Shown piece by piece: positions 19,949 to 28,629 of a DNA stretch of 64,000 nucleotides. The stretch is from Roseomonas aeriglobus (GTDB taxonomy: Bacteria; Pseudomonadota; Alphaproteobacteria; Sphingomonadales; Sphingomonadaceae): the NCBI GenBank assembly GCA_016937575.1, contig JAFHKN010000002.1, positions 62,001 through 126,000 on the forward strand, read 5' to 3'. Under the pieces are notes generated by a model. The model made no database searches and was not told the DNA's origin. It saw nothing but the letters and a program-made list of their open reading frames with translations. Numbering within the stretch: position 1 is the first letter of the stretch; each line of letters begins with the position of its first letter. Position numbers and translations under genes: made by a program.

Positions 19949-22900
19949 TCAGAAGTTGATGCCGGCCTGGAAACGGATCGACCGTCCGCCCTGGTAGCCG
20001 GTGACGTCGCGGTACAGCGGCGACGCCGTGCCCTCGTCATCGGTGCCATATTCGTTGAAGTTCAGGCGTGCCTTGAGGTTGAGCAGGTTGAACGCGCTGA
20101 CGCGGAGGTAACCGGTCGCCTTGCCGATTTCCTGCGTGAGCTGGATGTCCAGATCGTTGCGGACCAGCCAGTCGCTCTGGAAGACCGAACCGCGCGGGAT
20201 CAGCTTCGTCGGACGGGTGACCTTGGGGTTGGTGTTGATCGTTCCATCCGGATTGACCTGGCAGAACGAGCCCGCCGCGCCATAGCCGCCCGCCAGTTCG
20301 TCCACTGAGTCGGGCACGCGCCCGATGCAGCCGAACCGCCGCGGCGAGGTCAGCGATGTGTTGAGACCGACCGTGACATTCTTCAGCAGCTGATAGCTGC
20401 CATACAGTTTGAAGACGTGACGACGGTCGTTCGGCGAATAGCCGAACTGGCCCGCGGTCAGGCCGGGCTGGTCAAAGTCGGTGGTCAGGCCGGTGTCGGT
20501 CTGGCCGTTGTCGGTCTTCACGCCGCCTTCATAGTTGCCGATGACCTTGCCGTAGACCCAGGACGCATCCAGGCTCCACACACCGTCGAATTCGCGACGA
20601 ACCTCGAGCGTTACCGACCGCGCCGTGCGGACCGCCTTCGGATAGCCAAGTTCGGCGGCAGAGAAGGTCACCGTGCGCCGGGTCGCTTCGCCGCCGATCG
20701 GGTCGGACAGCTGGACGGTTGCACCGCTGCCAGGATTGACCAGCACATATTGGTGGAAGCCACCCCAGATGCCGGCGCAGCCCGATATCCGCTGTGCAAC
20801 GCAATAGTTACGGACGGCTGCGTCGATCGCAACGTCCTCCAGCACTTCGTTCAGCCGTGCCTCGGTATAGAAGGTGCGAAGGCGCCACAGGCCGATCTGC
20901 TTTTCGAAGCCGAGGATGTATTCGTCCACCGACTGGGGCTTCAGCGTGGTCGACACCTGCGACTCGGCCGGACGCGGAGACCCGTCGGAGAAGATGGTGC
21001 AGGCGCGCACGCCGCTTTCGCCCGGGCAGTTCGCCGCTGCTGCATAGACGATCGGCGTACCGATGATCGGCACGTTGTTCGCCTGCAGCCCGTTGAACGT
21101 CGTGTAACGGTCAAAGTAGAGTTCGCCACCCGTCAGGCGGACGTTCGTGTTCGAGGCAACCGGCATGAACAGGCGCCCGAAGCTGCCGAAGACCTTGTCG
21201 GTCTGATTGCCGAAAGGATCGAAGGTGACGCCGAGGCGCGGACCCCATTGGTTGCCCGACTTGTAGAAGGTGACATTGGCCGAATTGTTGTTGCTGAACC
21301 GATCGTTGCGAACGCCGATATTGACGTTCAACCGGCCCTCCATCAGCGACCAGCTATCCTGCAGATAATAGGCCTCGTTGAGCGATTCGAACCCGCCGAC
21401 GATGCGATAGGTTCGTGTCCGCAGATAGTCCGTACCGATTGCGAGCCCGCGCGGATCGTTCGCCGCGGCGCGGATGATGCGATAGCCGACGCCACCGCCC
21501 GTCCCGATCGACGTCTGCGAAGAGAAGAGTTCTTCGCGGTCATAGCCGAAGCGGATGTGGTGCGAGCCGAGCAGGTTGAAGCGGATATCGACGTCGGCAC
21601 GATATTGCGTACGCTTGTCGAGCGACTCACCGACGCCACCGCCCGGCGTGGTCAGCGAGATCGGCGAGTTGGCGATACGCGCATCGACGACCGACGGCAG
21701 GTTCGAGTTCTGCGGGTTGACCGAGAAGCTCGTGTTGCGGAACTCGACGCGGCCGTAAAGCGCCGAGACCGAGAGCCAGTCGGTGAAGGTGCCCGTGTAC
21801 TTGCCCGCATAGATCTTGTTGCCGAACAGGAAGTCGGTGCCACCTGAATATGGACCGTCGATGTTACGGATATAGTCGTAGCGGGTGGCAAGCGAGTTGG
21901 TGTTGCCATAGGTGCGCGAATAGCTGCTGCCTTCGCTGCTGATGTACGTGCCCTCGAGCCGCTGGCCGTCGAACGGCAGCACGTCGATCTTGATGCCGTA
22001 GAACGGCGACGACCCCGAGCTGAACGTACGCGACGTGCCGAGATAGGTGTCGCTCTCGACCAGATACTGGCGCCCTGCACCGACGCTGTCCGTCCGGCGC
22101 GCATTGTACATGCCGTAGAAGAAGACGCGATCCTTGATGATCGGACCGCCGAGTTCGAACACCGCATCGGTCCGGCTGCTGCCGCTGAAGCGGTTGACCG
22201 AACCGCGGGTATCCGGGGCGTCCCACTTCAGTTCATCCGGCTCCCAGTTGAAGCGCACGGCACCGTGGAACTCGTTCGAGCCCGACTTGCTGGTCGCGTT
22301 GGTAAAGCCGCCGGTGCTGCGCCCGAATTCTGCGGCATAGCCACCCGTCTTGACTTCGATCGTCTGGTAGAAGTCGAACGGAATCGTTGCGGGCGCCAGA
22401 TTGTTGCGGAAGTTGGTGATGTTGATGCCGTTCAGGAAATAGGCATTTTCCGACACCGAGCTGCCGCGGATGCTGCTGAGGCCACCGAAAGCGCCCGAAC
22501 CTGCGCCGGCGCCCGGCGTCAGCTGGATGACCGCCTGCAGATCGCGAGCGACGGGAACGCGCTGCGCGACGTCCGCGACGTCGATGACCGCGCCGGTGGT
22601 CGTGCGATCGAAGTCGGCGCTGGCGATACGGCGGCCGCTGACGACGATCTCACCCGACCCGTCCGCACGTGCCAGCTGGTAACGGTTGGTCGACGAACCG
22701 GTCGCCAGACGGACGCCCTGCTCGGTGTATGTTTCAAAGCCCGGCGCCTCGACGGTGACGGTGTACAGTCCCGGCTGCAGCTGGACGATCGTGTATGTAC
22801 CGTCGCGATTGGTCGTTGTCTCGCGCGTGAAGCCCTGCGCCTCCGACCGGACGGCGACCTTCGCCCCCGTGATGGGCTGTCCCTCGGCATCGACAACCGT

Positions 22901-23050
22901 ACCGCTGGCGTCGATCGTGGTGAAGCTCTGCGCCGCCGCCGGCGTGGCCACCGCAGTCAGGCCAGCCAGTGAAATCGCGGTTCCGGCAAGCAAAAGTGTT
23001 GCAGACAGCCGAAAGGGTTTGCGGGCAAGCCGCACCGATGCATCAATCAT
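19949..23050 (-). CDS. TonB-dependent receptor with carboxypeptidase-regulatory-like N-domain (Oar-like)
   Basis: This 1033-aa outer-membrane protein has a signal peptide (about 1-41, cut after TPAAA-Q), a CarboxypepD-reg beta-sandwich (about 44-130, with GTVVDAEGQPITGAKV), a plug (about 150-260, with SSIRGSSVSENAYFLNGI) and a long beta-barrel ending in F (AGINF), the usual outer-membrane terminal signal. The barrel is rich in Tyr, Asn and Gly. Oar-like receptors import large or polymeric substrates; no substrate is evident. No partner transporter, sigma factor or degradative gene is adjacent. It has its own promoter and terminator. Confidence 0.9.
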   Translation of the reverse strand: MIDASVRLARKPFRLSATLLLAGTAISLAGLTAVATPAAAQSFTTIDASGTVVDAEGQPITGAKVAVRSEAQGFTRETTTNRDGTYTIVQLQPGLYTVTVEAPGFETYTEQGVRLATGSSTNRYQLARADGSGEIVVSGRRIASADFDRTTTGAVIDVADVAQRVPVARDLQAVIQLTPGAGAGSGAFGGLSSIRGSSVSENAYFLNGINITNFRNNLAPATIPFDFYQTIEVKTGGYAAEFGRSTGGFTNATSKSGSNEFHGAVRFNWEPDELKWDAPDTRGSVNRFSGSSRTDAVFELGGPIIKDRVFFYGMYNARRTDSVGAGRQYLVESDTYLGTSRTFSSGSSPFYGIKIDVLPFDGQRLEGTYISSEGSSYSRTYGNTNSLATRYDYIRNIDGPYSGGTDFLFGNKIYAGKYTGTFTDWLSVSALYGRVEFRNTSFSVNPQNSNLPSVVDARIANSPISLTTPGGGVGESLDKRTQYRADVDIRFNLLGSHHIRFGYDREELFSSQTSIGTGGGVGYRIIRAAANDPRGLAIGTDYLRTRTYRIVGGFESLNEAYYLQDSWSLMEGRLNVNIGVRNDRFSNNNSANVTFYKSGNQWGPRLGVTFDPFGNQTDKVFGSFGRLFMPVASNTNVRLTGGELYFDRYTTFNGLQANNVPIIGTPIVYAAAANCPGESGVRACTIFSDGSPRPAESQVSTTLKPQSVDEYILGFEKQIGLWRLRTFYTEARLNEVLEDVAIDAAVRNYCVAQRISGCAGIWGGFHQYVLVNPGSGATVQLSDPIGGEATRRTVTFSAAELGYPKAVRTARSVTLEVRREFDGVWSLDASWVYGKVIGNYEGGVKTDNGQTDTGLTTDFDQPGLTAGQFGYSPNDRRHVFKLYGSYQLLKNVTVGLNTSLTSPRRFGCIGRVPDSVDELAGGYGAAGSFCQVNPDGTINTNPKVTRPTKLIPRGSVFQSDWLVRNDLDIQLTQEIGKATGYLRVSAFNLLNLKARLNFNEYGTDDEGTASPLYRDVTGYQGGRSIRFQAGINF

Positions 23051-23151
23051 GTAAGTCCCCTGTGTACCTTACAACCGCGCGCCGCATGCGCGCGGCTTTA
23101 TCGCTCGACCACCATCCCCGCGGTGACCGAGAGATCTGATTTAAGTTAGCG

Positions 23152-23180
23152 ATTAAAGAAAGGGTATACGATTTTGTCAA
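23152..23180 (-). promoter_or_regulatory. Candidate sigma-70-type promoter of the TonB receptor gene
   Basis: On the minus strand, TTGACA (23175-23180) is a perfect -35, followed by a 17-bp spacer and TTTAAT (23152-23157) as -10. The region is noticeably AT-rich. It is about 100 bp upstream of the receptor's ATG, implying a leader of roughly 95 nt. Confidence 0.6.
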
Positions 23181-23313
23181 CTGCCAGCCGTGACAAAAGG
23201 GCAACAGACGACAAAATTCCACGAAGACGTGCCCGGCGCGACGTCGCTTGACGCAGACGTCGAGTGCTCCTCACACTCGCGCGTACACGTGAAGTCACCT
23301 AGCTAAGGCCCCC

Positions 23314-25875
23314 ATGCAGCTCGTCATCGTCGAATCCCCGGCCAAGGCCAAAACCATCGAGAAATATCTGGGCAAGGACTATCACGTCCTCGCGTCCTAC
23401 GGGCACGTCCGCGATCTGCCGGCGAAGGACGGGTCGGTGAACCCGGACGAAGACTTCGCGATGGAGTGGGAAACCTACGCCGACAAATCGCGACAGCTCA
23501 AAGCGATCACCGACGAGGCGAAGAAGGCGGATCGTCTGATCCTGGCGACCGACCCTGATCGTGAGGGGGAGGCGATCAGCTGGCACGTGCGCGAGGTGCT
23601 GAAGAACCGCAAGGCGCTGCCCAAGGAGGTCGAGCGCGTCACGTTCAACGCAATTACCAAGCCCGCGATCCTGAAGGCGATGGAGCAGCCACGCGAGCTG
23701 GATACCGATCTGATAGACGCGTACCGCGCGCGCCGGGCGCTCGACTATCTGGTCGGCTTCACCCTGTCGCCGGTGCTGTGGCGCAAGCTGCCGGGCGCCA
23801 AGTCGGCGGGCCGCGTCCAATCGGTCGCACTGCGGCTGGTGGTCGAGCGCGAGCGGGAGATCGAAAGCTTCAAACCGCAGGAATATTGGTCGGTCGAGGC
23901 GACGTTCGAACAGGACGGCACGCCGTTCGTCGCGCGGCTGACGGGGTGGGAAGGCAAGAAGCTCGATCGCCTGTCGATCGGGGACGAGGGCACCGCCAAT
24001 CGCGCCAAAGCGGCGGTCGAGGCGGGACGTTTCTCGGTCGCCCGCGTCGAGACCAAGCCCGCGACGCGCAACCCGCCGCCGCCCTTCACCACCTCGACGC
24101 TGCAGCAGGAGGCTGCGCGCAAGCTCGGCTTTTCGGCCAGCCACACGATGCGGATCGCGCAGGCGCTGTATGAGGACGGCGCGATCACTTATATGCGGAC
24201 CGATGGCGTCCAGATGGACGGGTCGGCGATCGATGCGGCGCGCAAAGCCGTGATCGAGCGCTACGACGGCGGCTATGTCCCGGAAAAGCCGCGGCAATAT
24301 CAGACGAAGGCGAAGAACGCGCAGGAAGCGCACGAGGCGATCCGACCGACCGATTTCTCGAAAGATCGCGCAGGCTCGGGCGACCATGGCCGGCTGTACG
24401 AACTGATCTGGAAGCGTGCGCTCGCCAGCCAGATGGCGGCGGCGCGGATGGAGCGGACCTCGATCGAGCTGGAGGACGGGACTGGCCAGTGCGTGCTGCG
24501 GGCGACCGGCCAGGTCGTGCTCTTCCCCGGCTATCTCGCACTGTACGAGGAAGGCCGCGACGATGATGGTGATGAAGACAGCCGCCGCCTGCCGCATCTG
24601 AAGTCGGGCGATGCGCCCGCGAAGACGGGCGTCAAAGCTGAGCAGCATTTCACCCAGCCCCCGCCGCGCTTCTCCGACGCATCGCTGATCAAGCGGCTGG
24701 AGGAACTCGGCATCGGGCGTCCGTCGACCTATGCGTCGATCATCGATGTGTTGAAGGACCGCGGCTACGTCCGGCTCGAGAAGAACCGCTTCTACGCCGA
24801 GGAATCGGGCCGGCTGCTGACCGCGTTCCTGGAGCGGTTCTTCGAGAAATACGTCAGCTATGATTTTACCGCGGGGCTCGAGGAAGAGCTGGACGACGTG
24901 TCGGGCGGCCGCGCCGAATGGCAGGCGGTGCTGGAAGCGTTCTGGCGCGACTTCAAGCCGCGCACGGATGAGGTCAAGGAACGCCAGCCGAGCGAAGTCA
25001 CCGCCGCACTCGACGAGTTCCTGAGCGACTATCTGTTCCCGCCCAAGGACGACGGCAGCGACCCGCGTGCCTGCCCGAACTGCGGCGATGGGCGGTTGTC
25101 CTTGCGCGGTGGCCGGTTCGGGGCTTTCGTCGCCTGCTCCAACTATCCGGAGTGTAAATATACCCGGCGCTTCGCCCAGCCTGGCGGCGGTGCGGGCGAG
25201 GATACGGGCCCCGAGACGCTCGGCACCGATCCCGAGACTAACCTGCCGGTTGAGCGCAAGTCGGGACGGTTCGGCCCGTACATCCAGCTCGGCGAGGGCA
25301 AGGAGGCCAAGCGCGCGTCGATTCCGAAGGATATCGGGGAACTCGATCTCGATTGGGCCCTGAAGCTGCTGAGCCTGCCGCGGACGATCGGCGATCATCC
25401 GGAAACGGGTGCGCCGATCACGGCGTCGATCGGGCGCTATGGGCCGTACCTGGCGCACAATGGCAAATATGCGCGGTTGCAGTCGACCGCGGACGTGTTC
25501 GAGACGGGCATGAACGCCGCGGTCGTCAAGCTCGCCGAGGCGGCGGCAGGCGGCGGGCGTCCCGCACGCGGCGCGGCGCGCGAGCCCTTGAAGGTGCTGG
25601 GCAAGCATCCGCGCACCGAGGCCGAGATCAAGCTGATGGAGGGGCGTTATGGACCCTATGTCACGGACGGCGAGACGAATGCGACGCTGCCCAAGACGAT
25701 CCAGCCCGACGAGCTGACGCTCGAGGAAGCCGCCCAGCTGATCGACGCGCGTGCGGCGGCGGCGCCGGCGAAGAAGGGCAGGAAGAAGGCGGCGCCGAAG
25801 AAGGCAGCGGCGGCCAAGAAGCCCGCAGCGAAGAAGGCGCCGGCGAAGAAGGCTGCGGCGAAGAAGACTGACTGA
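23314..25875 (+). CDS. topA: DNA topoisomerase I
   Basis: The enzyme relaxes negative supercoils. In 853 residues it has the Toprim domain (VESPAKAKTIEKYLG at 6-20; DPDREGE at 80-86), the cleavage-site Tyr293 in ITYMRTDG, one tetra-Cys zinc ribbon (from about 587: CPNC...CSNYPEC) and three C-terminal Toprim-C repeats marked by GRFGPYI, GRYGPYL and GRYGPYV. The last 40 residues are almost pure Lys/Ala (AAKKPAAKKAPAKKAAAKK), a histone-H1-like tail likely to bind DNA. Only one zinc ribbon is present, against three in E. coli, which is usual in alphaproteobacteria. Confidence 0.96.
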   Translation: MQLVIVESPAKAKTIEKYLGKDYHVLASYGHVRDLPAKDGSVNPDEDFAMEWETYADKSRQLKAITDEAKKADRLILATDPDREGEAISWHVREVLKNRKALPKEVERVTFNAITKPAILKAMEQPRELDTDLIDAYRARRALDYLVGFTLSPVLWRKLPGAKSAGRVQSVALRLVVEREREIESFKPQEYWSVEATFEQDGTPFVARLTGWEGKKLDRLSIGDEGTANRAKAAVEAGRFSVARVETKPATRNPPPPFTTSTLQQEAARKLGFSASHTMRIAQALYEDGAITYMRTDGVQMDGSAIDAARKAVIERYDGGYVPEKPRQYQTKAKNAQEAHEAIRPTDFSKDRAGSGDHGRLYELIWKRALASQMAAARMERTSIELEDGTGQCVLRATGQVVLFPGYLALYEEGRDDDGDEDSRRLPHLKSGDAPAKTGVKAEQHFTQPPPRFSDASLIKRLEELGIGRPSTYASIIDVLKDRGYVRLEKNRFYAEESGRLLTAFLERFFEKYVSYDFTAGLEEELDDVSGGRAEWQAVLEAFWRDFKPRTDEVKERQPSEVTAALDEFLSDYLFPPKDDGSDPRACPNCGDGRLSLRGGRFGAFVACSNYPECKYTRRFAQPGGGAGEDTGPETLGTDPETNLPVERKSGRFGPYIQLGEGKEAKRASIPKDIGELDLDWALKLLSLPRTIGDHPETGAPITASIGRYGPYLAHNGKYARLQSTADVFETGMNAAVVKLAEAAAGGGRPARGAAREPLKVLGKHPRTEAEIKLMEGRYGPYVTDGETNATLPKTIQPDELTLEEAAQLIDARAAAAPAKKGRKKAAPKKAAAAKKPAAKKAPAKKAAAKKTD

Positions 25876-25883
25876 TCTCTATT

Positions 25884-25980
25884 CGTCATCCCCGCGAAGG
25901 CGGGGATCAATTCTGGCTGGCCTTTCGAAAAACGCCGTGACGTCAGCCAGAATTCATTCCCGCCTTCGCGGGAATGACGG
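25884..25980. repeat. Palindromic intergenic repeat, family C
   Basis: CGTCATCCCCGCGAAGGCGG pairs with CCGCCTTCGCGGGAATGACG; just inside, GGGATCAATTCTGGCTGG pairs with CCAGAATTCATTCCC. The unit directly follows topA, is nearly complete, and may serve as a stem-loop transcript end. Confidence 0.82.
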
Positions 25981-26090
25981 GGGTTAGGGTGGTGGGCTTT
26001 AAGGTCGCGCCGCGGCAGAGCCCGCGTCGTCGGTCGGGCTGGCGCCCGCCGGCCGGTCGGTATTGTCCGCGTTGCGGACCGGAGCCGCCG

Positions 26091-26387
26091 CTACGCCGCG
26101 TTCCTCAATCCCGACTGCAACCAAGCCCGCGCCGCCTTCTGCGCGACGATGATGTCGCGCGCGCTCATTTCGTCGGCGATTTCGGCGCGGCATTCCTGGG
26201 CGCGGGTGTTGCCGGCGATGGCGGCGAGGTTGAACCATTTATGCGCTTCGATAAGGTCGATATCGACACCCTGCGCGCCGGTCGAATAGGCGATGCCCAG
26301 GTCGAAATAGGCCTTCACATTGCCGCGTGCAGCGTCGCGCATCCGGCTTTCGATCAGGAAGGCGGCAGTCTTTTCACTGATAGCCAT
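26091..26387 (-). CDS. Sel1-repeat (TPR-like) small protein
   Basis: This 98-aa protein has one to two Sel1-like repeats: ARGNVKAYFDLGIAYSTGAQ and then DLIEAHKWFNLAAIAGNTRA. Such repeats form alpha-alpha hairpins for protein binding. There is no signal peptide, so it is probably cytosolic. A frame that continues upstream overlaps panC antisense-wise and is not used; the ATG at 26387 is clear. It lies just downstream of panC on the same strand, with a GGTTAA palindrome between them. Confidence 0.8.
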   Translation of the reverse strand: MAISEKTAAFLIESRMRDAARGNVKAYFDLGIAYSTGAQGVDIDLIEAHKWFNLAAIAGNTRAQECRAEIADEMSARDIIVAQKAARAWLQSGLRNAA

Positions 26388-26441
26388 TGTCCAAACCCCT
26401 TTTTCATTAGGGGCAGGTTTGACGATCAAATGTAAGAGAAT

Positions 26442-26458
26442 GGTTAACGCGATTAACC
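26442..26458. promoter_or_regulatory. Palindrome GGTTAA-N5-TTAACC at the panC stop
   Basis: The arms at 26442-26447 and 26453-26458 are perfectly complementary. The site overlaps the panC stop codon and is about 55 bp upstream of the Sel1-like ATG. Each arm reads TTAACC, like a CtrA half-site, but the spacing differs from the direct TTAA-N7-TTAA consensus. A regulator-binding role is a guess. Confidence 0.35.
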
Positions 26459-27295
26459 GTGTTCGTTCACCGCGATATTGTCGATCAGGCGGGTGCCGGC
26501 GATCTTCGCCGCGGCAAGCAGCCGGCGGGGGCGGCCGGGGACCGGCTCGGCAAGGGTTTCGGCATCGACCAACTCGACGTAATCGACGGTGAAGCCCGCC
26601 GCGCCCAGCGTATCGCGCGCGGTCGCCAGCGCCTCTGCCGGATCGATGCCATTGCCGATCGCGGTGGCTGCAACGCCCAGCGCGCGTGGCAGCGCCACCG
26701 CCTTCGCGCGATCCTCGGCGATGAGGTAGGCGTTGCGCGAGGATAGCGCCAGACCGTCGTCGTCGCGCTGTGTGGGCACGCCGCGGATGTCGATGTCGAA
26801 GTCGAGGTCGGCGACCATCCGGCGGATGACGGCGAGTTGCTGGAAGTCCTTTTCGCCAAACAGCGCGACGTCGGGGCGGACTTGGTTGAACAGCTTGGCG
26901 ACGACGGTCGCGACGCCGTCGAAATGGCCGGGCCGCGCGGCGCCGTCCAGCCCATCGCTGACGCCGGAGACCGACACGTTGGTCGCAAAGCCGTCCGGAT
27001 AGACCTCCTCGACCCCGGGCATCCAAAGCACGTCGACGCCTGCTTCGCTCACCATCCGCGCGTCGGCCAGTTCCTTGCGCGGATAGCGCGACAGATCCTC
27101 GTTCGCGCCGAACTGCTTGGGGTTGACGAAGATCGACACGACCACGCGGCGTGCCGCCAGTTTCGCTTCGGCGACCAGGGCCATATGCCCGGCATGGAGC
27201 GCGCCCATCGTGGGGACGAGCGCGATGTCCTCGCCGGCCTCGCGGAAGGCGGACAGCGCCGAACGGAGCTCGGCGAGGCGACGGATGGTTTGCAC
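26453..27295 (-). CDS. panC: Pantothenate synthetase
   Basis: The enzyme joins pantoate and beta-alanine using ATP, giving pantothenate for CoA. Motifs: VPTMGALHAGHMALV (nucleotide-binding HIGH-type), VVSIFVNPKQFG, RPGHFDGVATVVAKLFN, GEKDFQQLAVI and the C-terminal SSRNAYL. I use GTG at 27295, which gives 280 aa, the normal length; an upstream ATG at 27343 would add 16 residues with no family match. Its start lies 62 bp from the divergent mipZ. Confidence 0.94.
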   Translation of the reverse strand: MQTIRRLAELRSALSAFREAGEDIALVPTMGALHAGHMALVAEAKLAARRVVVSIFVNPKQFGANEDLSRYPRKELADARMVSEAGVDVLWMPGVEEVYPDGFATNVSVSGVSDGLDGAARPGHFDGVATVVAKLFNQVRPDVALFGEKDFQQLAVIRRMVADLDFDIDIRGVPTQRDDDGLALSSRNAYLIAEDRAKAVALPRALGVAATAIGNGIDPAEALATARDTLGAAGFTVDYVELVDAETLAEPVPGRPRRLLAAAKIAGTRLIDNIAVNEHG

Positions 27296-27357
27296 GGCGG
27301 TATGCCCTTCGGTAAAGCGGACCCGGGCTCTTACGGATCGCATCGCGACCGATCAAC

Positions 27358-28182
27358 ATGGGGATTGTCGCCGCCTTGGCAGACGCAACGAACAACCTGC
27401 ACGTCATCGTTTTCGCTAACGAAAAGGGCGGGACGGGCAAGTCGACGACCGCGGTTCACGTCGCCATTGCGCTGGCGGCGCGGGGTGCGCGCGTCGCCGC
27501 GTTCGACCTCGACCACCGCCAGCGGACGATGGGACGCTATCTCGACAATCGTGCCGCGACGCAGAAGCGGACCGGGCGCGAACTGATCACGCCGGTCCAT
27601 GCGACGCATGACGGGGTGAGCGACGACCTGTTCGGCGAAACGCTCGACCGGCTGAGCGTCGACGCCGATTTCCTCGTCATCGACACCCCCGGCCGCGACG
27701 ACAAGTTCGCCCGGATCGCGGCGACCAACGCCGATACGCTCGTCACGCCGATGAACGACAGCTTCGTCGATTTCGACCTGATCGGCCATGTCGATCCCGA
27801 CACGTTCAAGGTGACGCGCCCCAGCTTCTATTCCGAACTGATCTGGGAAGCGCGCAAGACCCGCGCGCGCGCCGATGGCGCGACGATCGACTGGGTCGTG
27901 CTGCGCAATCGCCTGCAGCATATCGAGGCGCGCAACATGCGCCGCGTGTCGGAAGCGATCGACCAGCTGTCGAAGCGCGTCGGGTTTCGCGTCATTCCGG
28001 GCCTATCGGAGCGCGTGATCTACCGCGAGCTGTTTCCATCGGGCCTGACGATGCTCGATTCGAAGGAATTCGGTGCGATGGGCCTAAGCCACGTCGCCGC
28101 GCGGCAGGAACTGCGCGAGATGATGTCGGGTCTGGCGCTGCCCGAACCGGCAATGCCCCTGTTCGAAGGGGCGGCCGCCTGA
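27358..28182 (+). CDS. mipZ: Division-plane positioning ATPase MipZ
   Basis: This 274-aa ParA/MinD-superfamily ATPase has a deviant Walker A box (NEKGGTGKST, 21-30), the switch I region DLDHRQRTMGRYLDNR and Walker B FLVIDTPG. The later segments VTPMNDSFVDFDLIG, DWVVLRNRLQHIEARN and VIYRELFPSGLTMLD are hallmark MipZ sequences, which separates it from plasmid ParA and MinD. In alphaproteobacteria MipZ forms a bipolar gradient with ParB and inhibits FtsZ away from midcell. No parB is nearby, as usual for mipZ. The stop overlaps the next start (TGATG). Confidence 0.93.
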   Translation: MGIVAALADATNNLHVIVFANEKGGTGKSTTAVHVAIALAARGARVAAFDLDHRQRTMGRYLDNRAATQKRTGRELITPVHATHDGVSDDLFGETLDRLSVDADFLVIDTPGRDDKFARIAATNADTLVTPMNDSFVDFDLIGHVDPDTFKVTRPSFYSELIWEARKTRARADGATIDWVVLRNRLQHIEARNMRRVSEAIDQLSKRVGFRVIPGLSERVIYRELFPSGLTMLDSKEFGAMGLSHVAARQELREMMSGLALPEPAMPLFEGAAA

Positions 28183-28439
28183 TGGCGAAGATCCTGCTGG
28201 CGCTGGCGCTGATGGCGGCGGTGTGGTGGGTGCTGAAGCCCAAGGCGAAGACGCGACTGCCCGAGATCGATCGCGCGCGCGACATCCTGGGCCTGAGCGC
28301 CGATGCGAGCGCAGAGGACGTCCGTGCAGCGCATCGCCGGCTGCTGGCGGGCGTCCACCCCGATCGCGGAGGCTCGGCCGAACTCACCCGCCAGATCAAC
28401 GATGCGCGCGACGTGCTGCTGCGGCGGCTGGGCGCATAA
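28182..28439 (+). CDS. Membrane-anchored J-domain protein
   Basis: This 85-aa protein has an N-terminal transmembrane helix (about 3-21, LLALALMAAVWWVL), a basic linker (KPKAKTR) and a compact J-domain with helix II, the HPD motif in GVHPDRGGS and helix III. This is the layout of DjlA/Pam18-type small J-proteins that recruit Hsp70 (DnaK) to the membrane. The ATG overlaps the mipZ stop (TGATG), so the two are co-translated; a link to division is speculative. Confidence 0.85.
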   Translation: MAKILLALALMAAVWWVLKPKAKTRLPEIDRARDILGLSADASAEDVRAAHRRLLAGVHPDRGGSAELTRQINDARDVLLRRLGA

Positions 28440-28493
28440 CATTTCGCACGTGCAACCAAAACGTCACTCAAGCTTTGCATAGAACGACTTTCG

Positions 28494-28608
28494 CCCCCAC
28501 CCCGTTCGTGCTGAGCTTGTCGAAGCACCGTTCTTCGTGCCTCGAGCGATCAGCGGGCGTATCGAAGAACGGCCCTTCGACAGGCTCAGGGCGAACGGGG
28601 TGGGGTCA
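28494..28608. repeat. Palindromic intergenic repeat, family D
   Basis: CCACCCCGTTCGTGCTGAGC pairs with GCTCAGGGCGAACGGGGTGG. The centre contains GCGGGCGTATCGAAGAACGG, a block also found near 34203-34225 and 40391-40406. It separates the J-domain gene from pgmG. Confidence 0.8.
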
Positions 28609-28629
28609 ATGCGTTTGATTGGAGGACCA

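Noticed and set aside
20417..21847. A plus-strand open frame opposite the TonB receptor
   Set aside because: The receptor has a signal peptide, promoter, terminator and barrel end; the opposite frame is Arg/Asp-rich with no recognisable domain.
27358..28182. Possible plasmid or chromosome partition ParA
   Set aside because: Segments such as VTPMNDSFVDFDLIG and VIYRELFPSGLTMLD are MipZ hallmarks, and no parB or parS-like site is adjacent.
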